Assembly: GCA_031258095.1 (NCBI GenBank)
Contig: JAIRNK010000006.1
Location: forward strand, 1 to 32,086
DNA: 32,086 nt
Reading direction: 5' to 3'
Source of the DNA: Holosporales bacterium
Lineage (GTDB): Bacteria; Pseudomonadota; Alphaproteobacteria; BNTO01
The notes beneath the pieces were generated by a model. The model was not told the origin of the DNA, did no database searches, and was given only the letters and a program-made list of their open reading frames with translations. Shown here piece after piece: positions 9,196 to 19,068 of this stretch. Position 1 is the first letter of the stretch; every line of letters starts with the position of its first letter. The position numbers and the translations under genes are program-made.

Positions 9196-10905
9196 TTGAC
9201 CGTGTCTGCAAAGGATATGCAAAAAATTCGCAATTTCAAAATTCGCACTTTTACGAAGACGCTTTTGCGTAAAATAGCCCTTCGGTATCACTGCGGGCGC
9301 GTTTGGCGATGGCTGCATTGGCCAACTAGAATATACGCGATGTATTCATCTCCGGTCTACCTTTGGACTGGGAGCCTTAAGCACGGTTCAGTTATTCTAA
9401 ACGGTTTTTTTTCTGTATCGGACATTTTTGACGTGCGCTACCAAAAGTCCTGGGCCGTCCCGCAGGACCTGTTTGCTGACGATGAATATTTTACGAGCTA
9501 CTTGTGTCAGTTTGGATGGCTCCGGGACCTAAAGGCGACGGGGGATATGTCTGCTCGGCGCCTATCTCGGCGCCTAATTGAACATTGGTATGATCATAGC
9601 TTATATGCAAAGACTAAAAAGAAGCTTCGGGGGAATGAAGACGTCGTGCTTGCAGAGCGGCTATCCAATTTCATCCTGTTGTACGATTTTTTTGGCGCAA
9701 GTGCGGACGACTCGTTTAAGCGAATTTTCTTTAAAAACGTGCAGCTTGAATACAGATTGTTAAAAAAAAGATATTTAAGGCCGCAAACATGCAAGCTTGG
9801 CGCGCTAAAGGCGTTAATTGAATTTAACGTTTACTGCGAATATGACAACAGCTTCTTCGGCATTTTACTTGTAGAACTTGAGAACCATCTATTATGCGCC
9901 TTGCAGGAGATGTATTTGCAATTGCTCCCTGTTTGCGAAATATATCGAAATTTTTGTATGGCAATTGGCATTAGAAACGCCCTAATTCAGTGGGAAAAAT
10001 CGTTCACGGACAAGCTGGGCAAGCTTTTTAGCCGCCATCGTTCGACGTTTGAACAAATTCAAAGCTACCTGCACGAATTAGCACAATTTATTCGATTCTT
10101 CAGACACAGCAGTGGCAAGTTGTGCCGCATATCCACCAGAAATTCAATGTGCTTTTTCGAGCAGATTTTGTCGGCAGACGTTGACATCGCGCTGTCCCAA
10201 GTGGAAAGCAGCGCCATTCTTCCAGAAAACGAGCTAAATGGCATTTTGCGCTTGGCGAACAAGCAGTCTGTGTTGTTTGTAAATTTAAGAAAGCTTGACC
10301 AAGCACTTTACCCCCCAACTCAAATTGACAGGCGCTGTAACAGCATGAATTGCGAGTGGAGTTATCAATCGTTCAATGTTGTTTGTGGCAGTTCGGTGGG
10401 GATTATCCACCAGTCTGACAGTCACGATTGCTCTGCTTCTGTCGAAAAAATTACCGGATTAATAGACGAATATACGGTTGACACAGACGCAAACGGACAT
10501 TTTTTTTCCGGAATAGTAACGGATCACGGGAAATCTTACGCGTTTAATCGAGAACTGAGTTTGCTTAAAGACTCAATCCATGCGGTCGACACATTCATCG
10601 TTGATGATGCTGTCAGGGATGCCTTTGTGCTTTTTAATTTTTGCATAGGCGCGGAGTGGGAACTCACCGACGTGAACCATGAAGAGCAATCGCTATTTGG
10701 CGAGGTCGTTATGCAACAATCGAAGCCAGGGAATAAAGGCACCAAGAAACGGAAACTGGCTTGCATCTTCAGGATAGAGAACGAGCAACTGTTTGATATT
10801 TCCGTAAAAAACGCAGATGGACGGCCCGTGATCGCAATTGTGAGCCCACTATCGTCTGGAATCCCAGACGTCGTGCGTTGGTCTTTCTCGATTATCAAAT
10901 CATAA
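9196..10905 (+). CDS. Heparinase II/III family-like protein (divergent)
   Basis: Layout of the alphaproteobacterial heparinase II/III-like family: SPVYLWTGSLKHGSVILNGFF... FGWLRDLKATGDMSARRLSRRLIEHWYD; beta-rich C-terminus; start codon uncertain. Confidence 0.6.
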   Translation: MTVSAKDMQKIRNFKIRTFTKTLLRKIALRYHCGRVWRWLHWPTRIYAMYSSPVYLWTGSLKHGSVILNGFFSVSDIFDVRYQKSWAVPQDLFADDEYFTSYLCQFGWLRDLKATGDMSARRLSRRLIEHWYDHSLYAKTKKKLRGNEDVVLAERLSNFILLYDFFGASADDSFKRIFFKNVQLEYRLLKKRYLRPQTCKLGALKALIEFNVYCEYDNSFFGILLVELENHLLCALQEMYLQLLPVCEIYRNFCMAIGIRNALIQWEKSFTDKLGKLFSRHRSTFEQIQSYLHELAQFIRFFRHSSGKLCRISTRNSMCFFEQILSADVDIALSQVESSAILPENELNGILRLANKQSVLFVNLRKLDQALYPPTQIDRRCNSMNCEWSYQSFNVVCGSSVGIIHQSDSHDCSASVEKITGLIDEYTVDTDANGHFFSGIVTDHGKSYAFNRELSLLKDSIHAVDTFIVDDAVRDAFVLFNFCIGAEWELTDVNHEEQSLFGEVVMQQSKPGNKGTKKRKLACIFRIENEQLFDISVKNADGRPVIAIVSPLSSGIPDVVRWSFSIIKS

Positions 10906-10927
10906 GCTGGAGCGTGGCTGGAATGTG

Positions 10928-11023
10928 TGTACATTTCCCACCTGACGCTCCGGTTTTTTAAGGGTTCAAAGCCTTATTGAATCAAGATTGGCCCTCCGTA
11001 ACGTCAATCGGGACCCCTATAGA
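10928..11023 (-). repeat. Palindromic repeat copy D between convergent heparinase-like and dedA genes
   Basis: tgtacatttcccacctgacgctccggttttttaagggttcaaagccttattgaatcaagattggccctccgtaacgtcaatcgggacccctatag. Confidence 0.85.
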
Positions 11024-11073
11024 CGATTCAGCTATATTGCCGTTTTTTCAAAAAGCTCTCCGTTGCAACACCA

Positions 11074-11700
11074 CTACGACTTAACGCGTTTACCCCAAAG
11101 CTTAATTGTCGTAGCAATAAGTATTGCTACAACGATTATTCCGACAACAACTGCTTGCAGCTTATGCATACTGCTGTCAACAATGTGCCCCGTTCGCGCA
11201 TCGAAGAAAAAGTCTCCAAGGCAATATCCTGCGCCGCAACTAACAATCATCCAAATCATAGCTGATGCAACGTTGAGTGGAATGAAGCGCCGCGGCAAGC
11301 TCCCGCAAAGACCGATCACAACTGGACTAATCGCACGAATTCCGTAAATGAAGCGAAAAGACAAAATGAACCAAGTGTCGTACTTTTTCAGCAAGAGGAC
11401 TGCGCGTTTTGATTTTTGATACAAACGCGGATAGCGTTCTGATATCGGCCGTCCAGGGTGCTTATACATGTAATGCCCAACATAAAATAGCACCTGGTCG
11501 ACAAATAGTGTGCTGAAGAAGGCAATCGCGCCCACTTTTGTTATTGATAAATACCCCGCGGCCGCCAGCGCGCTCGCACTAAGGATAATCGTTTCCCCTT
11601 CTATCATGGCGCCGAACAACACTATTGCGTACGCTATCCCAGGGGAGTTTTTTATGATATCCAGCAAATTGTCCAGCATGTGCCCAAATTGCGCCTGCAC
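11074..11700 (-). CDS. DedA-family membrane protein
   Basis: GAMIEGETIILSASALAAAGYL, FRFIYGIRAISPVVIG, hydrophobic DedA layout. Confidence 0.9.
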   Translation of the reverse strand: MQAQFGHMLDNLLDIIKNSPGIAYAIVLFGAMIEGETIILSASALAAAGYLSITKVGAIAFFSTLFVDQVLFYVGHYMYKHPGRPISERYPRLYQKSKRAVLLLKKYDTWFILSFRFIYGIRAISPVVIGLCGSLPRRFIPLNVASAMIWMIVSCGAGYCLGDFFFDARTGHIVDSSMHKLQAVVVGIIVVAILIATTIKLWGKRVKS

Positions 11701-11708
11701 ATTCTAAT

Positions 11709-11915
11709 GTGCGGAGTGTAGCATACAGCCTTTCTCGGCGAAACGTTTTTAAGCCGGTAGAAAGGTGTTGGGAACAGGTGAAATGCAATGTTTTGAATAA
11801 TAGACTTTTCGAATATCTACATGACTTGGAAATGGCAGTTTGCAATCTCATTTACGCTATAGACGTGCCAACTGTTCAGTCTGTTTGCAATGTTCGCTAT
11901 TTTGGTCGTTATTAA
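11709..11915 (+). pseudogene. C-terminal remnant of an IS630-like (DDE) transposase
   Basis: FKPVERCWEQVKCNVLNNRLFEYLHDLEMAVCNLIYAIDVPTVQSVCNVRYF resembles the IS630 C-terminal NPIE.VW...NR.F..L..L...V pattern; no N-terminal part in window. Confidence 0.55.
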
Positions 11916-11978
11916 CGGGGTTGGGTCTGATTTGTAGTTCTAGCGCATTGCTAACAAGAGATAATCTGGGGGCTCAAA

Positions 11979-12020
11979 AGCCAGGGGGCAGATGACGCTG
12001 CCTCATGGCTTTTTTTCTTT
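11979..12020 (+). terminator. Rho-independent terminator (plus-strand oriented)
   Basis: AGCCAGGGGGCAG atgacg CTGCCTCATGGCT followed by TTTTTTCTTTT. Confidence 0.75.
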
Positions 12021-12089
12021 TCGTTATGTTTTTACATACAGGGGCAAACTGCTCTGGATAAAGTTCGCATGGGCCTTTTCAACGAAGGA

Positions 12090-14324
12090 TCACTGCCGGC
12101 GCGCTTTTCCACCACCATTTGGATACCCGTCGTCTCGTCGTTGCCACGGCTCGTCCCTGCGCCCTCTACCTTCTCCACTGCGACCGCGGTCATCTCGATC
12201 GCCTCGTTGAAAACCATCGCCCCTCGGCCGTGGAGCCCCACCATTTGCCGCTCTAATGCTAAGGCGCGCCTTTCTTGTCCTCAGGTCAACCCCAAGCAGA
12301 ACGACGCGAACAATGTCGCCCTCCCGCAACACGTCTTCCACCCGTTCAACTCGCTCATCGCTTATTTCGCTGATGTGAACCAGTCCATCGCGGTTTCCAA
12401 AAAAGTTAACGAACGCGCCAAAATCCGTAATTTTTACTACTGGTCCCGTATATATTTGCCCAATTTCAGGCTCGCCAACGATGTCATTGATCATGCCCAT
12501 TGCCTTGGCAAGCAACGTTTGATCTGTACCAAATACAGACACTTTTCCATCTTCACTGATGTCAATCTTTGTCCGTGTGACCTCGCAAATTTCACGAATG
12601 ACTTTCCCCCCTGGACCAATTAACTCGCGAATCTTTTCCTTATCAATCTGTATGCTTGTTATTTGTGGCGCAAATTTGCTCAATTCGTTTCGTGACTGCT
12701 CAAGCGCCAATGCCATTTGCTTTGCGATGTGCGCGCGCCCTTTGCAGGCTTGCTCCAGCGCGATTTTCATTATGTCGAAGGTTATGCTGGTTATTTTTAT
12801 GTCCATTTGCAAGGCAGTAATTCCGTCCGAGGTCCCAGCTACTTTAAAGTCCATATCACCTAGGTGGTCTTCATCACCCTGAATGTCCGTCAACACGGCG
12901 AACTTATCCCCTTCTTTGACCAACCCCATTGCAATGCCGGATATTTGCCCCGGAAGCGGAATTCCAGCGTCCATCATACTAAGAGACGCACCACACACTG
13001 TCGCCATTGACGACGAGCCGTTCGATTCGGTTACTTCAGACACCAGGCGAACTGTGTATGGGAGATCTTCAGGAGTAGGCATTAATGGGTGCAGCGCTCT
13101 CCATGCAAGGCGCCCATGCCCAATCTCGCGACGCCCAGGAGAAGACATTCGCCCGGTTTCGTTTACGGCGTATGGGGGAAAGTTGTAGTGGAACAAGAAA
13201 CTTTCCTTGTATTCCCCTGTCAAATCATCTACTAACTGCTCGTCATCTGCGGATCCGAGTGTTGTAACAACAAGAGCCTGAGTTTCCCCCCTTGTAAATA
13301 GCGCGCTACCGTGGGCACGGGGCAGGATGCCCACTTCACAGCAAATTGGACGAACTTCGTCCAGTGCTCTGCCATCTACACGCTTGTTGTTTAAAATATC
13401 GGTGCGCAATAGTTCGTACTCAAGTTCTTCAAATGCCTTCTTCGCCAATGGCGCCTCTTGTTCGCTTACATTTGCTAGCAATTCGTCTTTGCATGCAGAT
13501 ATTGCATCGTGCCTAAGCAACTTTTCTTTGATCTCTAACGCTGCACGCAACTTGCCTTCGACAGCTTGCTCCACCGTTTGTCGAACCTTTTCGTACTCTG
13601 CCGGCGGCTCAGGGATTTTCCACTCGGGTTTACCCGCTGCCTTCTTTAATGCAGTGATTGCTTCCAATACTGGAGCAAAGCTTGCGTGTCCGAACTTAAC
13701 AGCTTCTAACATGATTTCCTCACTAAGCTGCTGAGCTTCTGATTCAACCATCAATACGCCGCCTCTCGTTCCAGCGACGACCAGATCTAATTTGCTTTTT
13801 TTCAACTCTTCTGTGGTTGGATTTAGTATATACCCATCTTTCTTATACCCGACACGGGCAGCGCAAACTGTGTCTAACACGGGAAGGCCTGCAATTGCTA
13901 ACGCTGCAGACGTCCCAATTATTGCGGGAACATCTGGATTGTTTACCTTATCATGAGACAATACTGTACATATAATCTGGACTTCGTTTAAAAAGTTCGG
14001 ATGAAACAGTGGGCGAATTGGGCGGTCAATTAGCCTGGACGTGAGCGTCTCCTTATCTGAAGGCTTTCCTTCGCGCTTCGCAAACCCCCCAGGAATTCGT
14101 CCTGCAGCAAAGGCCTTTTCCTGGTAGTGAACGGTTAATGGGAAGAAACCTAATGAATCATTCGGCTTTTTGGCGGCAACGGCTGTACACAATACAACCG
14201 TTCCACCATATGTCACCAATACAGCGCCATCCGCTTGCCGTGCAATGTGTCCGGTCTCCAATACGAGCTCTCGGCCCGCAATTTCTACTTGTTCCGTGTG
14301 AATTTTGAAAAATGAGTCTTTCAT
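12090..14324 (-). CDS. pnp: Polyribonucleotide nucleotidyltransferase (PNPase) with Arg/Gly/Asp-rich C-terminal tail
   Basis: FFPLTVHYQEKAFAAGRIPGGFAKREGKPS, KH motif IRELIGPGGKVIREI, S1 domain; tail RPRGDGFQRGDRDDRGRSGEGRGRRDEPWQRRDD. Confidence 0.97.
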   Translation of the reverse strand: MKDSFFKIHTEQVEIAGRELVLETGHIARQADGAVLVTYGGTVVLCTAVAAKKPNDSLGFFPLTVHYQEKAFAAGRIPGGFAKREGKPSDKETLTSRLIDRPIRPLFHPNFLNEVQIICTVLSHDKVNNPDVPAIIGTSAALAIAGLPVLDTVCAARVGYKKDGYILNPTTEELKKSKLDLVVAGTRGGVLMVESEAQQLSEEIMLEAVKFGHASFAPVLEAITALKKAAGKPEWKIPEPPAEYEKVRQTVEQAVEGKLRAALEIKEKLLRHDAISACKDELLANVSEQEAPLAKKAFEELEYELLRTDILNNKRVDGRALDEVRPICCEVGILPRAHGSALFTRGETQALVVTTLGSADDEQLVDDLTGEYKESFLFHYNFPPYAVNETGRMSSPGRREIGHGRLAWRALHPLMPTPEDLPYTVRLVSEVTESNGSSSMATVCGASLSMMDAGIPLPGQISGIAMGLVKEGDKFAVLTDIQGDEDHLGDMDFKVAGTSDGITALQMDIKITSITFDIMKIALEQACKGRAHIAKQMALALEQSRNELSKFAPQITSIQIDKEKIRELIGPGGKVIREICEVTRTKIDISEDGKVSVFGTDQTLLAKAMGMINDIVGEPEIGQIYTGPVVKITDFGAFVNFFGNRDGLVHISEISDERVERVEDVLREGDIVRVVLLGVDLRTRKARLSIRAANGGAPRPRGDGFQRGDRDDRGRSGEGRGRRDEPWQRRDDGYPNGGGKARRQ

Positions 14325-14445
14325 TTACTTGTTTTTCCTTTGCATTTTATATTTCCCAACCTTTTCCGAACGAATCATAGCCGACCGCACTCTTGTCGAC
14401 TGCACAGCTGCCTTGATACAAACAAATCTCACAATGTTTCGCAAG

Positions 14446-14871
14446 CTACGGGACACGTGATTCTGGCACCTCGGCTATAAGCGAAACCTTCGCAATTCCA
14501 CTGTTTGCGATGTGGGTCATTACCTCCATCACGGCAGAATATTTTAAGTTTCGATCTCCTCGGACTAGCACGCACGCATCTTTGTTGTTTCCTATTATTG
14601 CACGTAGTTTGTCTACCAATTGGCTCATTTCCACCTGTGTTTCTTGTACATATACTTGCCCCGTCGCATCAATCGATACTATCAACGCGTCTGCCGATTC
14701 GCCCAACTGAGCTGCTGCTGTTTGGGGAAGGTCGACGTTGACGCCAACCGTTACCATTGGAGCCGTAACCATGAATATCACAAGCAGCACGAGCATCACG
14801 TCAACCATTGGCGTGACGTTCACTGCGCTACTTGGCCTGAAATTGCGACTTTTTTGGCGAGCTTGTCTCAT
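14446..14871 (-). CDS. tolR: TolR/ExbD family protein
   Basis: NVTPMVDVMLVLLVIFMVTAPM; directly downstream of a tolQ-like gene. Confidence 0.9.
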   Translation of the reverse strand: MRQARQKSRNFRPSSAVNVTPMVDVMLVLLVIFMVTAPMVTVGVNVDLPQTAAAQLGESADALIVSIDATGQVYVQETQVEMSQLVDKLRAIIGNNKDACVLVRGDRNLKYSAVMEVMTHIANSGIAKVSLIAEVPESRVP

Positions 14872-14874
14872 TTG

Positions 14875-15633
14875 TTAGCTACGCTCTTCCAACAACTGGC
14901 GTGCAACAATCGCATTAAATTCATTGCTAAAAGCCTCTAGCCGATTTGCATACCGAGCCAAATCGATTGATATTGAATTAAACGCAATCGCAGCAGGGAT
15001 AGATGCGATAACGCCAACAGCCGTTGCAAACAGCGCTTCGGCAATTCCTGGCGCCACCGCGACGAGATTCGTGCTTTGAAGAGCGACTATTCTTTGAAAG
15101 CTGTGCATTGTCCCTAGCACTGTTCCGAATAATCCAACGATTACGCCATTCGAGCCAAGGGACGCCAAAAAGCCCAAATGTCTTTCAGCAGAAGCGATTT
15201 CTCGATTGATGACCAGCTGCATAACCCGGTCGATTCTTTGCTCAATGTTTCCAGTTCCGCTCTTTGACACAGCATAGTTCCATTCTCGCATTGCTGCGCA
15301 AAACATTGAAGCGAGCGGGTCAGAAGCGCTTCCATTTATCCTTTGATATAGAGATTCTAGGGAGCCAGCGTTCCAGAACATTTCTTCAAATTCGTCTGCC
15401 GCCACGTTTAGTTGCTTCAATCGCCGTGTTTTGTTAATGATTATCGCCCAGGACCACACACTTGCCGCTATCAGGCTAACAATAACCAGCTGAACAACGA
15501 ATTCCGCACGCAAAAACAACGCCCAGACTGATGTGTTTAGGCTTCCTTCGGATACGTGTGACAACACGGTCGCTGCAGCTTCTGCCGCTACGCTTGGTGC
15601 CGCGTCGCTTGCCGCTAATGTCACAGAAAACAT
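14875..15633 (-). CDS. tolQ: TolQ/ExbB family protein
   Basis: LGSNGVIVGLFGTVLGTMHSF, VAPGIAEALFATAVGVIASIPAAIAFN. Confidence 0.9.
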   Translation of the reverse strand: MFSVTLAASDAAPSVAAEAAATVLSHVSEGSLNTSVWALFLRAEFVVQLVIVSLIAASVWSWAIIINKTRRLKQLNVAADEFEEMFWNAGSLESLYQRINGSASDPLASMFCAAMREWNYAVSKSGTGNIEQRIDRVMQLVINREIASAERHLGFLASLGSNGVIVGLFGTVLGTMHSFQRIVALQSTNLVAVAPGIAEALFATAVGVIASIPAAIAFNSISIDLARYANRLEAFSNEFNAIVARQLLEERS

Positions 15634-15655
15634 AATCGCTCCTACCGATTATTCC

Positions 15656-17995
15656 CTACAGCCCAATCTGTTCTGGATGCGTGAGGGCGTGGTGTAAAAC
15701 TTCGTCCAAACTTGATGCCATCACAAACGTTAGATCGTTCTTTATTTTTTCATCGATTTCAGCGAGGTCTTTCTCATTCTCTTTGGGGATTATAACCGTT
15801 TTTATTCCTCCACGGTGTGCAGCCAGCAACTTTTCCTTCAGGCCACCAATTTCTAGCACCTGACCGCGCAAATTAATTTCGCCTGTCATTGCGACATCAT
15901 GCCGCACGACGGTTTTCGTTAAGGCAGATGTCAACGCTGTGCAAATCGCGGTTCCCGCGGATGGGCCGTCTTTCGGCGTCGCGCCTTCAGGCACGTGCAC
16001 GTGTATGTCGTGCTTTTCAAAAAAGTCTTGCTCAATATTCCAATTCGCAGACATGGAGCGAATGTAGCTAACAGACGCTTGTATGGACTCTTTCATCACA
16101 TCACCTAGCTTCCCAGTCTGTATGATTTGGCCTTTTCCAGACAAAATCAAGACCTCAATGAATATTATGTCTCCGCCAACCTCGGTCCACGCTAAGCCAG
16201 TGGATATTCCGGGCTCTTTAAACAGCTCTGACTTACTAAAGTTATATTTTGGAGCACCACAAAACTTTTGAATATATTCTTGATTAATCGTTATGCTTGC
16301 CACATGGTTCGTTACGATTTCCCTTACTGCCTTTCGCGAGAGTGTGGCGATCTCACGCTCGAGGTTTCGAACGCCGGCTTCCTTTGTGTATGCCCGAATC
16401 AGGTTAATTATTGACTCGGGTTTAATACAAAACTCTGATTTTTTTAGGCCATGCGCTTGCATTTGTTTCGGAACAATATGTTTCACTGCTATATGAAACT
16501 TTTCGTCTTCCGTATAGCCCGGAATTCTGATCAACTCCATGCGATCCAGCAGTGCCTGCGGCATATTTAGCGTATTTGCAGTAGCCACAAACATGACTTC
16601 AGACAAATCGTAATCCACTTCGATGTAGTTGTCGTTGAATGCAGAATTTTGTTCCGGGTCAAGCACTTCAAGCAGCGCCGACGCAGGATCGCCACGCCAG
16701 TCATGTCCCAGCTTGTCGACTTCATCCAGCAAGAACAGTGGATTGCTGTGCTTCGCTTTTTTCATGCCCTGAATAATTTTCCCGGGCATTGCACCAATGT
16801 ACGTGCTCCGATGGCCGCGGATCTCTGCTTCGTCAGATACGCCACCAAGCGACACTCTCACAAAGGCGCGCCCTGTTGCTTCTGCAATGGATTTTCCGAG
16901 AGACGTCTTTCCGACTCCAGGAGGCCCAACAAAGCAGAGAATTTGCCCCGGCAATCGGTCTACCCTCAGTTGTACGGCCAAATACTCAAGAATTCTGTCC
17001 TTTACGTTTTTTAATGCGTAGTGATCCCGTTCAAGCACTGTCTCAGCTGCTGTAATATCCTTTTTTATCTTTGTCTTTTTGTTCCAAGGGATGTCCAGCA
17101 ACCAGTCGAGATATGTGCGAATCACTGTGTGCTCAGCCGACATAGGGTTCATGGAGCGAAGGCGCGACAGCCTAGCCATGGCTCGTTCCCGAGCTTCTTT
17201 CGAGAACTTCGTTTGCTCTATGCGCTTTTCCAACGTTCTGTACTCGTCTTCAGGGTCCTCTGTTTTTCCTAGCTCCCTATTTATTGCGCGAATTTGCTCA
17301 TTAAGGTAATACTCACGCTGAGTCTTTTCTATTTGCTTCTTAACTCTGCCATGGATGCGCTTTTCGACGGAATAAACCTCATTCTCGGCGCGAAGCAATG
17401 TCAAAACGTCTTCTAGGCGTTCGACCAAATCTTGATTTTCTAGCATTGCCTGCTTTTCTTGCACGTTTATGGCCAACCCGGACATAATCATGTTTACGAA
17501 CTCGCTTGAATTCTCAACTTTGCTAAGCATTGTATGGAATTCCTGTGCGAATTTTGAATTCACCTTCGCGAAGCTCTCAAACTCTTTCAATATGATTTTG
17601 TGCAAGACTTCCGCTTCGTTCGCATTCGACACGAAGTCTGGCAGCTCCTCTACCGACGTGCTGACGTAGCCGGCAGTGTTGCGAAGGCCCGTTGCCCTCA
17701 CTCGAGATTCGCCAGATACCAATATCTTTACCGTTCCATCAGACAACTCCAGGATCTGCCTCACCGCCCCAATTGTGCCAACGGTATATACGTCTGATAA
17801 TTTTGGCTCATTTTCCGATGGATGCTTTTGTGTAAGGAGAACCAAGTCCCTATTTTTCCTTTCCCAGGCAGCTTTTACGGCGGCAACCGACTTCGCGCGC
17901 CCGACAAACAAGGGGACGACCATGCTAGGGAAGATAACCGTGTCCCTGAGTACAAGCACCGGAATGTTTCTTTTACTGTCTACTTTTTCCGCCAT
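15656..17995 (-). CDS. lon: Lon protease (ORF to 18064; start MAEKVDSKRNIPVLVLRD at 17995 preferred)
   Basis: CFVGPPGVGKTSLGKSIAEATGR, catalytic PKDGPSAGTAICTAL, LRGQVLEIGGLKEKLLAAHRGG. Confidence 0.97.
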   Translation of the reverse strand: MAEKVDSKRNIPVLVLRDTVIFPSMVVPLFVGRAKSVAAVKAAWERKNRDLVLLTQKHPSENEPKLSDVYTVGTIGAVRQILELSDGTVKILVSGESRVRATGLRNTAGYVSTSVEELPDFVSNANEAEVLHKIILKEFESFAKVNSKFAQEFHTMLSKVENSSEFVNMIMSGLAINVQEKQAMLENQDLVERLEDVLTLLRAENEVYSVEKRIHGRVKKQIEKTQREYYLNEQIRAINRELGKTEDPEDEYRTLEKRIEQTKFSKEARERAMARLSRLRSMNPMSAEHTVIRTYLDWLLDIPWNKKTKIKKDITAAETVLERDHYALKNVKDRILEYLAVQLRVDRLPGQILCFVGPPGVGKTSLGKSIAEATGRAFVRVSLGGVSDEAEIRGHRSTYIGAMPGKIIQGMKKAKHSNPLFLLDEVDKLGHDWRGDPASALLEVLDPEQNSAFNDNYIEVDYDLSEVMFVATANTLNMPQALLDRMELIRIPGYTEDEKFHIAVKHIVPKQMQAHGLKKSEFCIKPESIINLIRAYTKEAGVRNLEREIATLSRKAVREIVTNHVASITINQEYIQKFCGAPKYNFSKSELFKEPGISTGLAWTEVGGDIIFIEVLILSGKGQIIQTGKLGDVMKESIQASVSYIRSMSANWNIEQDFFEKHDIHVHVPEGATPKDGPSAGTAICTALTSALTKTVVRHDVAMTGEINLRGQVLEIGGLKEKLLAAHRGGIKTVIIPKENEKDLAEIDEKIKNDLTFVMASSLDEVLHHALTHPEQIGL

Positions 17996-18103
17996 AAAAT
18001 TGGGTAACGCTCTGCCCTTACAACACCCCCAGCTTACATGAGATTTGGCTAACCTACTATCCATATTTGGCTGAAGGTTTGGCTGAAGGCAATCTCACGA
18101 CGT

Positions 18104-19066
18104 TTAAACGTTTTCTGACATAAATGCTTCCACGTCGCTTGTTGTTTGTAACGACACAAATGTTTTGTCAGGAGCGCAGCGCTTCGATATTCCAGAAAGC
18201 ACGTTTCCGCTGCCAATTTCGATAAATGTGTCTGCCCCCAGCTTTACCATAGTCTCCATGCAATCTGACCATCGTACCGGAGCCACGACTTGACGTGGCA
18301 ACAATTTTTTTACGTCCTCCAGGGCAGTTGGCTGTCCGGTTACGTTTGATATCACTGGGAAGTTAGGTGGTTCCAACCTAATGGCCGCCAGGGCGTGTGT
18401 TAGTCGCTCTGCCGCTGGCTGCATCCATTTGCTATGAAAAGGCCCACTGACGGGAAGCATGACCCCCTTTTTCGCTCCATTAGATATTGCACGCTCGCAA
18501 ACTTGCTCAACGTATTCGCGTAATCCTGTAATTACTATTTGTCCTGGACAGTTATAATTCGCAATTGAGCAGAGTAATTCATCATCACTGCAAAGGTCGT
18601 TAATTATTTCGGATAAAATGTCAACGTCTCCGCCCAAGATTGCGCTCATTGCCCCCAAAGGGGTGTCCCTTTCAGGGTTTTTTGGTGACGCTTCATCCAT
18701 CGCATCCGCTCGGATTTTTACCAGGCTCAACGCTGTTTCAAACGACATTACGCCAGCTGCCACAAGAGCAGAATACTCACCAATTGAATGTCCAGCTGCG
18801 CAAATTACGTCAACTTCTCCGAAAGATCTCATGTATTCCAAGATCATGACGCTTGCCGTCAATATGGCTGGTTGCGTGTATCTTGTCTGATTCAGCTTTT
18901 CAGCGGGGCCGTTGAACATTACATCTGTCAACTTGCTGCCAAATATGCGGTCAGCGAGTTCTGCGGTCTTTGTGATATTATGGTCGTAAATGGTTCTCGC
19001 CATGCCAACAGACTGCGATCCTTGCCCAGGAAAAATAAGTGCGATGTTTGACAGCAATGCAGCCAT
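18104..19066 (-). CDS. fabD: Malonyl-CoA-ACP transacylase FabD
   Basis: LIFPGQGSQSVGM, GHSIGEYSALVAAGVMSF, SGPFHSKWMQPA. Confidence 0.95.
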   Translation of the reverse strand: MAALLSNIALIFPGQGSQSVGMARTIYDHNITKTAELADRIFGSKLTDVMFNGPAEKLNQTRYTQPAILTASVMILEYMRSFGEVDVICAAGHSIGEYSALVAAGVMSFETALSLVKIRADAMDEASPKNPERDTPLGAMSAILGGDVDILSEIINDLCSDDELLCSIANYNCPGQIVITGLREYVEQVCERAISNGAKKGVMLPVSGPFHSKWMQPAAERLTHALAAIRLEPPNFPVISNVTGQPTALEDVKKLLPRQVVAPVRWSDCMETMVKLGADTFIEIGSGNVLSGISKRCAPDKTFVSLQTTSDVEAFMSENV

Positions 19067-19068
19067 GT

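Noticed and set aside
9554-9576. 11-bp tandem repeat CTCGGCGCCTA in the heparinase-like gene
   Set aside because: Short, encodes a simple RRLSRRL motif; likely chance or local slippage
12559-13734. Long plus-strand ORFs antisense to pnp (and similar antisense ORFs over lon, priA and fabD)
   Set aside because: They lie opposite strongly conserved genes and their translations look like compositional shadows, with no recognisable motif
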